Shown here piece after piece: positions 7,105 through 15,800 of a DNA stretch of 17,846 nucleotides (positions within the stretch are counted from its first letter, which is position 1; every line of letters begins with the position of its first letter). Under the pieces are notes generated by a model that saw nothing but the letters and a program-made list of their open reading frames with translations, ran no database searches and was not told the origin of the DNA. The stretch is from a bacterium (GTDB taxonomy: Bacteria > UBP15 > UBA6099), in the NCBI GenBank assembly GCA_029564595.1, contig JAKQPS010000172.1, forward strand, positions 1 through 17,846. The letters run 5' to 3'. The position numbers and the translations under genes are program-made.

Positions 7105-8487
7105 ATGGCTGATATGAACGCAAACGCGGCGCGCGGCAATGGCCTCAAAGTGTTCCTGTCCGTTTTTGTCGCGTGCGCTTTTTTCACTAATTTCTACATG
7201 ACGACTAACGACGCGTCCCGGTTCAGCCTGACTGTGGCGCTGGCCGAACGCGGCAGCTTTGAGATTACGGACATTCTGCCGGAGGTTACTTCTGACGGCT
7301 GGAAGATGAGGGATTACGCGATAGTGAAGCGGGACGACGGGCGGGTGGCCGTGCTGAGCGACAAGGCTCCGCTGGGGTCGTTCGTTGCGGTTCCGGCGTA
7401 CGCGGCGGCGCGGGCGGCGGGGTTGCCGATGCCGTGGCGGATGTTCATCGTCAGCCTGATGGTGTCCGGCCTGTGCGCGGCGGCGACGTCGCTGTTGATA
7501 TACCGGAGCGCGCCGGCGTCGTGGGCCGGGGAGGGCGGAAGGGTGGCTCTCGCGCTTCTTTACGGCATTGGCTCTCCCGCCTTGTTCTATGGCAGCATCT
7601 TTTTCTCGTCGTCACTGACGGCGTTCTGCCTGTATGCGTCATTTGCGAGCATGACAGGATTGAAGCGAGGAGGAGGGGCAGGGGCGGCGGCGCTGGGCGG
7701 CCTGCTGGCCGGAGCGGCGGCGGCGAGCGACTACTACGCGGCGGCTCCCGCCGCGTGCCTGATTGTTTACGGCGCTTCGTTCGGACGCCGCGCGGCGTTC
7801 CCGTCGGCGGCGGGGTTCGCCGTGCCGATAGCCGCGCTGCTCCTGTATCACGACGCGGCTTTCGGCGCGCCGTGGCCGCTCTCTTACAAATACGCCGCCC
7901 TGTTCGGGCAGTACCATTCGAGCGGATTCTTCGGCGTGTCGGCCCCCAGCCCGGAAGGCCTGAAGCGGCTCGTCGTTCTGCTGTTCGGAATCAACCGCGA
8001 CGGATGGGGATTCGTCATAACGTTCCCGCCGGCGATTCTGGCGGCGGTTGCGTTCCGGCGGCGCTCGAAGTCGGACCCGCGCGCGGGCGCGGCGTTCGCG
8101 GCGATGGCCGCCGCGTTGCTGTTCATCAACACCGGCGTCGGCTGGTTCGACGCTTACAGCGCGCGTTTCATGACTCCGCTGCTTCCGTTCCTTGTCGTTG
8201 CGCTGACAGGGCTGGACATGAAGCGGCCCGCCGCGCGGGCCGCGTTCGCCGCCGCGTCCGCGGTTTCCCTCGCGGTGAACATTGTCGGCGCGGACAGATT
8301 TATGCCTGAGCGGATATGGGAGGCGGCTCCGGGGGCGCAGAATCTTGCGGCGGCCGCTCTTGCCCCCTTCGGCGTTTCTCTCGGCTACGGCAACTTCGCT
8401 TTTCTAGCTCTCGCAATCGCGCTTGTCTGGCTGCCCGGCGCTGTGTCTTTACGGCGACAACGCAAAGGCGGCAAAGATGGCGGCTAA
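7105..8487 (+). CDS. Polytopic membrane protein, GT-C/GT39-like
   Basis: This 460-residue inner-membrane protein has about ten hydrophobic segments. The first transmembrane helix (about 15-33) is followed by an extracytoplasmic loop with NDASRFSLTVALAERGSF (35-52) and LSDKAPLGSFVAVPAY (84-99). That loop resembles the pattern in family-39-like GT-C glycosyltransferases, in which a region of the type SRYATVRALVERG is followed by SDKPPG, so a lipid-linked sugar transferase is the best guess. The expected catalytic acidic residue could be D36. ATG at 7105 and ATG at 7114 (three codons later) are both possible starts; neither has a strong ribosome site. It starts 21 bases after trpD but has no visible functional link to it. 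Its stop codon is followed eight bases later by a strong hairpin. The specific substrate is unknown. Confidence 0.7.
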   Translation: MADMNANAARGNGLKVFLSVFVACAFFTNFYMTTNDASRFSLTVALAERGSFEITDILPEVTSDGWKMRDYAIVKRDDGRVAVLSDKAPLGSFVAVPAYAAARAAGLPMPWRMFIVSLMVSGLCAAATSLLIYRSAPASWAGEGGRVALALLYGIGSPALFYGSIFFSSSLTAFCLYASFASMTGLKRGGGAGAAALGGLLAGAAAASDYYAAAPAACLIVYGASFGRRAAFPSAAGFAVPIAALLLYHDAAFGAPWPLSYKYAALFGQYHSSGFFGVSAPSPEGLKRLVVLLFGINRDGWGFVITFPPAILAAVAFRRRSKSDPRAGAAFAAMAAALLFINTGVGWFDAYSARFMTPLLPFLVVALTGLDMKRPAARAAFAAASAVSLAVNIVGADRFMPERIWEAAPGAQNLAAAALAPFGVSLGYGNFAFLALAIALVWLPGAVSLRRQRKGGKDGG

Positions 8488-8494
8488 AAGGGCG

Positions 8495-8591
8495 GTTAAG
8501 GGAAAACTTTTGAAAAAGTTTTCCCTTAAAATCCCTTTCAAAACGTTTCACGCTAGCGCCGAATGCGGAGCTTCGCTTCCGCCTTTGGCGC
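8495..8591 (+). repeat. Two-hairpin repeat, copy A (3' end of membrane-protein gene)
   Basis: A perfect 16-bp hairpin (arms 8496-8511 and 8514-8529, starting TTAAGGGAAAAC) begins eight bases after the stop codon. It is followed by the tail AATCCCTTTCAAAACGTTTC and a GC-rich hairpin (outer arms 8556-8560 / 8587-8591, inner arms 8565-8569 / 8578-8582). Bases 8495-8544 are repeated exactly at 8774-8823. It probably marks or protects the transcript 3' end. Confidence 0.7.
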
Positions 8592-8658
8592 GTGACATGG
8601 CAAAAGATATTGGGAAAGGGCTTACAGTGGAATCTTCTTCTTAAACATTATTACAGGA

Positions 8659-8763
8659 GCGTCGGGAAGGGACGCGTCAGCGTCCCTTCCCGACGCACAA
8701 GGAAAAAAGTTTGAAGGATTTTCAAGGAAACTTTTCAAAGTTTCCTTGAACCGCCGGAGGCGC
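8659..8763 (-). repeat. Two-hairpin repeat, copy C
   Basis: In plus-strand order there is a perfect 17-bp hairpin (arms 8659-8675 and 8680-8696, GCGTCGGGAAGGGACGC), a linker, a perfect 14-bp hairpin (arms 8721-8734 and 8737-8750, TTCAAGGAAACTTT), and CCGCCGGAGGCGC at 8751-8763. The order matches copy D at the left of the window, on the same strand, but the stem bases differ. No gene ends directly beside it. Confidence 0.65.
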
Positions 8764-8773
8764 TTTAAATGCT

Positions 8774-8875
8774 GTTAAGGGAAAACTTTTGAAAAAGTTT
8801 TCCCTTAAAATCCCTTTCAAAACTTCTCCTTGCGCGCTGCGGAGCGGGCGCGTTCGCGCCTTCGCTCCGCCGCGC
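8774..8875 (+). repeat. Two-hairpin repeat, copy B
   Basis: The 16-bp hairpin (arms 8775-8790 and 8793-8808) and its tail to 8823 are identical to copy A over 50 bp. The following GC-rich hairpin is different: arms 8832-8836, 8839-8846 and 8847-8852 pair with 8871-8875, 8863-8870 and 8855-8860, a nearly continuous 19-bp stem. It lies back-to-back with copy C. Confidence 0.65.
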
Positions 8876-8901
8876 TCATGTTGTTAGGATTCGGACGCGA
8901 C

Positions 8902-8945
8902 AAAAAAACCGGCGCGGAAAGAGAGCTTCCCGCGCCGGCGGTTTT
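8902..8945 (-). terminator. Rho-independent terminator of gdhA
   Basis: On the minus strand, CCGGCGCGG-type arms (8930-8938 and 8909-8917) form a 9-bp GC stem with a 12-base loop, followed by seven T (8902-8908 read in reverse). It lies about 35 bases after the gdhA stop codon. Confidence 0.9.
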
Positions 8946-8972
8946 AGCGGCGACTCGCCTTCGGGTTCGGGA

Positions 8973-10430
<1,458 letters not shown>

Positions 10431-10498
10431 TCAGACTAAATTCACTACTGCAACAAACAGTATTATAGATAAACGAGAAAATAAATAAACAGCAAAAT

Positions 10499-10639
10499 AC
10501 GGCAGTCAAGCCGCAATTTCCACCCTTTATATAATGTTCTAACGGCAAAAGAGCCGTTTGTTGCCTGTGTCGCAAAGCTCAATACGGCGCTATTGCCGTT
10601 TTGTGAATTATTTTAAATTTATATCGGCAATTATTCCGA
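10499..10639. promoter_or_regulatory. Array of four phased 16-bp operator-like inverted repeats
   Basis: Sites of the form (A/T)CGGC-N6-(G/T)CCG(T/A/C) lie at 10499-10514, 10542-10557, 10584-10599 and 10624-10639. Sites two and three are perfect ACGGC-N6-GCCGT; the outer two have changed outer or inner bases. Centre-to-centre distances are 43, 42 and 40 bp, close to four helical turns. More half-sites occur at 10368, 10648, 10662, 10753 and 10764. This looks like cooperative binding of a dimeric regulator controlling gdhA, glpD or both. Confidence 0.55.
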
Positions 10640-10924
10640 TTGACGTTGCCGTTATATTTAAGCCGTGCCGCATTTCGTCGGCCTCTAATCTGTATTTTGC
10701 TTTTCTTCATGCTTGTTATTTATCAATTTAAAATGCCGCCCCAACAAATCAAACGGCAAACATACGGCAATAGTGGGTGGTTTGTTTGTCTGAGATTTCC
10801 CTGCTAGCGGGCATTACTCAAGAATCATTCCCCAAAGAGCCTCAAACAATCAACGCCCTTCGCTCGAGGGAGCGCGACAGATAACTTCTTTGCGGGCTAT
10901 AAGGAATATGCGAGAGAATTTTAC

Positions 10925-10930
10925 TATAAT
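10925..10930 (+). promoter_or_regulatory. Candidate -10 box for glpD
   Basis: A perfect TATAAT lies 65 bases before the glpD start, in the last AT-rich patch before a GC-rich leader. No good -35 sits 16-18 bases upstream. An alternative is GCGACA (10874-10879), 18 bases, TATAAG (10898-10903). Confidence 0.35.
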
Positions 10931-10995
10931 TTAGACGGCGGCGCGGGCGCGCGGATATCTCTTCCTTCCCCCCCCGCGACAAAAGGAGGCTTGTG

Positions 10996-12735
10996 ATGAC
11001 ACAGCGCAACAGGATACTCTCGGAGCCTGACGTCCTGATAGTGGGCGGAGGGATAGTAGGCTCGGCCATATTCCGCGAGTGCGCGCGCAACGGCCTTTCC
11101 GCCCAGCTTGTGGAGAGCCGGGACTTCGGTTGGGATGTCAGCGCAGGCTCGACGGAGATGGCGCACGGCGGCTTCAGATATCTGATGGCGCTGGCGGACT
11201 GGCCGCTGGTCTTCGAGTCCCTCACGGAGCGCGAGTTGCTCAGCGTCAACGCTCCCCATCTCGTCCGCCACCTGAACTTCTACATGCCCGTCTATAAGGG
11301 CGACGGCACGACGTTCGATTTCTGCATCCCGCGCGTTCCCTGCATGCCCATCACCGTCGGCGGCTATTTCGGAGCCGGGATGTGGATGATGCAGGCCGGG
11401 ATGATACTCTATAAAGTGTTCGCCGCTCTCGGCCTGATAATGAAAGGGTTTCCGCCGAACAAGGATAAAATCGGCTATAAAAAATTTAAAAAAGCGCAGA
11501 TGCTGAAGATAGCCCCGCAGTTGAACCCGGACAAGCTTGTGGGCGGATTCAGGTTCACGGACTGCAAGATTGAGGACGTCGAACGGTTGGTTATCGAGAA
11601 CATCCTGTCTGCGGAGAGATACGCTCGAGACACGGGGATCGCGGCGGAGGCTGCCAACCACGCTGTCGCCGAAAAGTTCGAGACCGCGACGGACGGCCGG
11701 GTGACGAAAGTCGGCATCAGGGACGCGCTAACGGGCGAAGTCTTCTCGTGCCGACCCAAGATAGTCGTGAACTCGACCGGCGTTCTCATAGACCGCACGC
11801 TCGAAAAAGCCGGCATCGGCGAGGGCCGCGAGCTTATCCGCAAAGTGTCCGGCTCCCACATCGTTTCCCCGCGCTTCCTGAAGTCCCCCGACCTCACGGA
11901 GGCTTACGCGTTCTGGATAGACAAGAAGATTCTCTTCCTTATTTCGAAAGGCGGGGATAGATTGCTGATCGGCACTACCGAGCGCGATGTCGAGGTCGGC
12001 GACGGAATAAACCACAACCGAAACTTCAAGGCGGACATCGACGAGATAACGGCGAAGACCAAGAGCCGGTTCCCTGAATACTCGCGCGACCCGGAAAAGG
12101 ACATATATTACACGCGGGTGAGGCCGTTGCTGCGACAGCCGGGCAAGACTGACCCGAAAGCCGTCTCCCGTCGAGACCTCATACAATGGAGCGGCAAATC
12201 GCCCAACACCGTGTCAGTCAGCGGCAAGCTCGGCCCGGCCCGGCATCTGGCGGAGGTCGCCACCAAAGGCATCCTCGCCAAACTCAAACCCGGAGCAAAA
12301 TACGCCACGACTCACAAGGACAGATACCCCGGAGGCGAGATCGAGGGCTGCATGGACGATTGCTCCGCAAGGCTTCGCGCCGCATGGCCGGACATCGATC
12401 CCGTGACGCTGGAAAACGTCGCAAGACGCTACGGCGCAAGGCACGCGGGCGTCCTCGAACTTGCCAAAGAGCCTCGCGATTTGGATAAAATCGTCCCGCA
12501 GCCCGACTCGCAGCCGCTGTGCGCCTTGCTCTTCTCTTTCAAAACCGAGCATTGCGCGACTCTTTCAGACGCGATGGCTCGAACCGGGACTCACAAGCTT
12601 TTCGGTCAGGGGCTGGACGGCGCGGTGAAAGCCGCCGACTACCTCGGCGAAAAACTCGGCTGGGACGCGGCTAGAATCAAATCGGAAATCGACGGATATA
12701 AAAACTTCATCGCGGAACGCTGCGACACCGTCTGA
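10996..12735 (+). CDS. glpD: FAD-dependent glycerol-3-phosphate dehydrogenase
   Basis: This is a 579-residue member of the GlpA/GlpD family, which oxidises sn-glycerol 3-phosphate to dihydroxyacetone phosphate and passes electrons to the membrane quinone pool. The N-terminal FAD-binding Rossmann motif is VLIVGGGIVGSAIFRECARN (13-32). It is followed by the family segment MAHGGFRYL (55-63), a shifted version of the usual IHGGLRYL. The central part has GTTERDVEVGDG and the C-terminal alpha-helical domain is present (YGARHAGVLEL onward). It is longer than E. coli GlpD, nearer to Bacillus-type enzymes. ATG at 10996 has AGGAGG six bases upstream; the adjoining GTG at 10993 is too close to it. No glpF, glpK or glpBC lies beside it, so the exact physiological role is inferred. 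Confidence 0.88.
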   Translation: MTQRNRILSEPDVLIVGGGIVGSAIFRECARNGLSAQLVESRDFGWDVSAGSTEMAHGGFRYLMALADWPLVFESLTERELLSVNAPHLVRHLNFYMPVYKGDGTTFDFCIPRVPCMPITVGGYFGAGMWMMQAGMILYKVFAALGLIMKGFPPNKDKIGYKKFKKAQMLKIAPQLNPDKLVGGFRFTDCKIEDVERLVIENILSAERYARDTGIAAEAANHAVAEKFETATDGRVTKVGIRDALTGEVFSCRPKIVVNSTGVLIDRTLEKAGIGEGRELIRKVSGSHIVSPRFLKSPDLTEAYAFWIDKKILFLISKGGDRLLIGTTERDVEVGDGINHNRNFKADIDEITAKTKSRFPEYSRDPEKDIYYTRVRPLLRQPGKTDPKAVSRRDLIQWSGKSPNTVSVSGKLGPARHLAEVATKGILAKLKPGAKYATTHKDRYPGGEIEGCMDDCSARLRAAWPDIDPVTLENVARRYGARHAGVLELAKEPRDLDKIVPQPDSQPLCALLFSFKTEHCATLSDAMARTGTHKLFGQGLDGAVKAADYLGEKLGWDAARIKSEIDGYKNFIAERCDTV

Positions 12736-12770
12736 AAAAGCTCCTCAGGCGCTTGAAGACGAAAGACCAA

Positions 12771-12795
12771 AAAAGCATGGAACACATGTGCTTTT
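12771..12795 (+). terminator. Weak possible terminator after glpD
   Basis: AAAAGCA (12771-12777) can pair with TGCTTTT (12789-12795) around an imperfect centre containing two CATG tetramers. It lies 35 bases after the stop. The stem is AT-rich and short, so the assignment is weak. Confidence 0.35.
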
Positions 12796-12887
12796 AAAGG
12801 AATGTGTCTCAGCTGGCTTTCCGCGCATTCTTCCATTTCTTGATTTGCTTGTTCTTCCCGGCAAAATCGGCGGGAGGCGGGTATTGT

Positions 12888-12935
12888 TTGTTGGTTTGAG
12901 TTTTGCGTGATATAATTGGTTTCCGAAAATCGGAA
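12888..12935 (+). promoter_or_regulatory. Promoter with operator-like palindrome for the 12987 gene
   Basis: TTGTTG (12888-12893), 17 bases, TATAAT (12911-12916), with TG just before the -10 (extended -10 type). The predicted start near 12923 falls inside TTCCGAAAATCGGAA (12921-12935), an inverted repeat with 6-bp arms, as expected of a repressor operator. This is the best sigma-70-type promoter in the window. Confidence 0.65.
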
Positions 12936-12986
12936 GCGCTATTAATGTATGGAGAGATTCGGCGCGGACGGGACGGAGGCGGAGAT

Positions 12987-14336
12987 ATGAAAGGGACGAA
13001 ACTGATTGCGCTGGCGGCGGCGGCGCTGGCGGTTGCCGCAGCGGTTGGATTCGGGTCGCCTCAAGCCGTGGCGCAGGAGGTTAGCGCGAGGGTGAACATC
13101 GCGCTGGAAGACGGGACGATAATGATGTACGCCGGGTCGAACAAGGGAGTGAGCGCGGGGGACGAGTTTGAGACGCGAAGGAGCGGGGCGATTGTGGGCA
13201 GGTTGAAGGTGGTTCGGGTGAAGGAGCTTTTTTCATATTGCGAGCTTGTGGAGGGTGACGCGCGGGAGATGGACATCGCGGTGCGCGTCAAAAAAGCCGC
13301 AGTGGTGGAAGAGCGGACGATAACGATGAGGAAAAAAGACGCCGGGGACGAGGCTGCCGCTGCTCCTGCTCCGGTTCAAGAACCTGCGGCTCCGGCGGCG
13401 GATGAACCGGCGGCCGGAACGAGGTCTCGCTCCGCAAGAAGAGACGATGCGGCGAAGGCTACGGATGGAACTCCGCCGGCGGCAAGCGGGGCGGAAGCGG
13501 GCAAGGCTCCTGACGCGGCGAAGAAGGCTCCGGAACCCGCGAAGACTAAGGAGCCTGAAAAGGCTAAGGGCAAGGGGGCGAGAGACGCCGGTTTGATCGG
13601 GACTCGCGGGATCGCAGCTTACGGGCTTTCGGGTCTGGCGCTGACGCCGTCGGCGAACACGCTTCCGGGCGGAAGGGGCGCTGTCGGCCTTGTTTACGCT
13701 GATTTCTCGAATGAGGGATACAATTTTTCGGACGCAGGTTTTTCGGTTTCCTACGGTCTGTCGGGAGACATCGAGCTTGCGGCGGCTTATGTGTCGAGAG
13801 ATATCTCGACGGGCGATGACGATATTTCGTCCGATGCGACGCTCACAGCGCTTTCTTTCAAGTACAGGTTGCCGCACACCAAGCCGCCGGCGTTCTTCAA
13901 GAAGGAATTCAGGGAAGTGAGATACGCAGTGGGCGCGCAGATGTTCTCTATGGATTACACGACGACGGCGTGGGGAATGTCGCAGAGCTATGACGCGAAG
14001 GCGAACAGGATTTTCGCGGTGGCGACGGGGGATTACAAGGAACGGTTCATCGGGCATTTCGGGATTTACGCGCAATCCGGGGATTTGTCGGACGACGATG
14101 ACGGGTTCGGATTCATGGGGGGCGCGGAGTATCTGTTCAACAGGGATGAGTCGTCGCGGATGGAGAAGATGTCCGTCGCGCTCGAATATGATCACAAGGC
14201 GTTTTACCTCGGCACGGCGAAGACGCTGACGCTGGGGTTCAAATACGGGTTCATGGACAAGGCGGATTTGGGTTTGTTCCTGACGGATGTCAGCGCGTCG
14301 AACGCGCTGATGCTCAAGGGGACGTATTTCTTCTAA
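12987..14336 (+). CDS. Exported protein with N-terminal beta domain, Ala/Pro/Lys linker and outer-membrane-like C-terminal domain
   Basis: The product is 449 residues. A signal peptide (residues 1-30, cleavage near AVAQ|EV) leads into a compact beta domain (about 31-104) with a GSNKGVSAGDEF pattern, similar to SH3-like modules in envelope proteins. A low-complexity Ala/Pro/Lys/Glu linker (about 121-200) follows. The rest has alternating amphipathic strands, begins GIAAYGLSGLALTPSANTLP, and ends in LMLKGTYFF; a C-terminal aromatic residue is typical of outer-membrane barrels. I recognise no specific family, and a porin-like or envelope-linking role is inferred. The ATG at 12987 is chosen because GGAGG lies seven bases upstream and the promoter (TATAAT at 12911) would lie inside the longer ORF that begins at 12903. 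The next gene starts 74 bases downstream on the same strand. Confidence 0.75.
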   Translation: MKGTKLIALAAAALAVAAAVGFGSPQAVAQEVSARVNIALEDGTIMMYAGSNKGVSAGDEFETRRSGAIVGRLKVVRVKELFSYCELVEGDAREMDIAVRVKKAAVVEERTITMRKKDAGDEAAAAPAPVQEPAAPAADEPAAGTRSRSARRDDAAKATDGTPPAASGAEAGKAPDAAKKAPEPAKTKEPEKAKGKGARDAGLIGTRGIAAYGLSGLALTPSANTLPGGRGAVGLVYADFSNEGYNFSDAGFSVSYGLSGDIELAAAYVSRDISTGDDDISSDATLTALSFKYRLPHTKPPAFFKKEFREVRYAVGAQMFSMDYTTTAWGMSQSYDAKANRIFAVATGDYKERFIGHFGIYAQSGDLSDDDDGFGFMGGAEYLFNRDESSRMEKMSVALEYDHKAFYLGTAKTLTLGFKYGFMDKADLGLFLTDVSASNALMLKGTYFF

Positions 14337-14410
14337 CCCGGATTTTCGCGAGAAAAATGCGGGCTAATCGGATTCACAAGAAAAAAAATGGCAACGGGAG
14401 ACACAGCGGA

Positions 14411-15538
14411 ATGAAAAAGATAGCGATGGCGGCAGTTGCGCTAGCGTGTTGCGCGGCGGCGTTCGGGGCGTTTTCAGTCAGGGCGGACGCATTGAAGGTT
14501 CTGGAGCCGGAGACGCTGACGTTCGAGGCGGGCAAATACGCGCAGTCGCATGAAAAAGACCTTTACTTCGCGCAGTTGCGTCCGGAGTATGTGAAGGGCG
14601 GGCTGACGGCGTCGTTCATTCTTACGCTTGCCGCTGACAAGGGCGGCGAAGTGAGGGACAGTGGCAATGACTTCTTCGTTGTGGACGCTATCGAATACAC
14701 GAACGGCAAGAGGCTGGCGGTCAGATACCGGGAGATAGAGGGGCTGACTTTCGGCAGCGGGTTCGTGGTGTCGGATTACAGGAGCAATATGAAGGGGCAT
14801 GTGCCGTTGAACAGGCAGAGGGGCTTTGAGATCGACATTGACGGGTCGAATTCTTATGTGAAGTATTTTGCGACCCGGAGCCGGCTTCAGGGTTTCAGGG
14901 CGGTGAGGAATTTCGGGCCGTTCAGTCTGGGATGCACGGCGGTGGACGATTCGTCGCCGGAGATCAGGGAGTACGCTGCGGACGCGGAGATTTATCTGCC
15001 TAACGGAAGGGCGACGATATACGCGGAGACGGCGGACATTAAGCATCATGGAGAGGGGTTCGCGGTGGGGGCGATGGGAAAGCTGACTAGGTACGCGTCG
15101 CTTAAGGCGGAGTTCAGGGATTTCGACGCGGATTTCTCGCCGGGGATGGTTGACGCGCATTACGACGCTAGGCGGAAGTTGGACAGGGTGGCGGGAGCGG
15201 AGGGGCGTCTTTCCGGGCTTTTCACAGCCGCTGACCTGTTTTTCGACAAATATAAAATATATGGCAGGATAACTTTCGAGGACTACGAACAGACGAAATC
15301 GCGGTTCACATTTTCAGGGAACACCGAGATAATGGACATGGCGCGTTTGGAGCTTTTCTACGCGCAGGAGAGCGGGGTTCCGGACACGGCGGACTATCGG
15401 GACGCGGTGGGCAGAGCTACGATTGTGGCCGATGTCAGAAAAGACACGCGGGTAAAACTGGATTTGTATAACGGATACGATGACGCCGAAAACAGCTTGG
15501 AGTCGATCAAGTTGTCCGCAGAGTTTGATTTACGCTGA
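14411..15538 (+). CDS. Exported hypothetical protein, probably beta-rich outer-membrane or periplasmic
   Basis: The product is 375 residues. It has a signal peptide (MKKIAMAAVALACC..., cleavage near SVRA|DA at 25); the Cys pair within it does not make a good lipobox. The mature part shows many short alternating beta segments (for example GRATIYAETADIKHHGEGFA and SLKAEFRDFDADFS) and ends SIKLSAEFDLR, as in barrel-like proteins, but no family is recognised. ATG at 14411 is chosen over an in-frame ATG at 14357 because the signal peptide begins there; GCGGA and GGGAG upstream are modest ribosome sites. It follows the 12987 gene by 74 bases with no strong terminator and probably shares its transcript. 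Both may be parts of one envelope system; this is inference. Confidence 0.65.
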   Translation: MKKIAMAAVALACCAAAFGAFSVRADALKVLEPETLTFEAGKYAQSHEKDLYFAQLRPEYVKGGLTASFILTLAADKGGEVRDSGNDFFVVDAIEYTNGKRLAVRYREIEGLTFGSGFVVSDYRSNMKGHVPLNRQRGFEIDIDGSNSYVKYFATRSRLQGFRAVRNFGPFSLGCTAVDDSSPEIREYAADAEIYLPNGRATIYAETADIKHHGEGFAVGAMGKLTRYASLKAEFRDFDADFSPGMVDAHYDARRKLDRVAGAEGRLSGLFTAADLFFDKYKIYGRITFEDYEQTKSRFTFSGNTEIMDMARLELFYAQESGVPDTADYRDAVGRATIVADVRKDTRVKLDLYNGYDDAENSLESIKLSAEFDLR

Positions 15539-15739
15539 AATACAGCGATATTTTTGCAATACAAACAAGGCATAATGTGTCTGGAAGCGGTGGAATCGGA
15601 GCGTTTCCGGATTTGTTTTCGACATGCATATAACTATTTGTGTGATGCTTGTCACCCCGCATTTATTTGACTAAGAGGCAGTTTAGATTTACCATATTTT
15701 CATATTGAGAACAATTATTGAAATCATCTAATTGCAGCG

Positions 15740-15767
15740 TTGCGAATTGTCGGTTTCGCAATATGAT
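15740..15767 (+). promoter_or_regulatory. Promoter with inverted repeat before the tail-fibre-like gene
   Basis: TTGCGA (15740-15745), 16 bases, TATGAT (15762-15767). The inverted repeat TTGCGAA (15740-15746) / TTCGCAA (15755-15761) fills the -35 and spacer, as an operator would. The predicted leader is about 27 bases. The preceding intergenic stretch from 15539 is AT-rich and shows no gene. Confidence 0.5.
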
Positions 15768-15800
15768 AGAAATTGTGTCAAAAAAGTGGAAGGTGTGGAC

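Larger units (their letters stand above)
8488..8972. other. Repeat-rich intergenic region
   Basis: These 485 bp separate two convergent genes and hold three copies of the two-hairpin repeat (A, C and B) and the gdhA terminator. Between A and C (8595-8658) nothing recognisable was seen. ORFs read across this stretch are translations of the hairpins and were not called. Confidence 0.8.

Noticed and set aside
7105-7116. The 12-mer ATGGCTGATATG begins both the membrane-protein gene and the beta-subunit gene
   Set aside because: The two proteins are otherwise unrelated and no flanking sequence is shared, so it is probably chance or a shared alternative-start arrangement.
8423-8644. 73-codon plus-strand ORF
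   Set aside because: It overlaps the end of the membrane-protein gene in another frame and is mostly a translation of repeat copy A.
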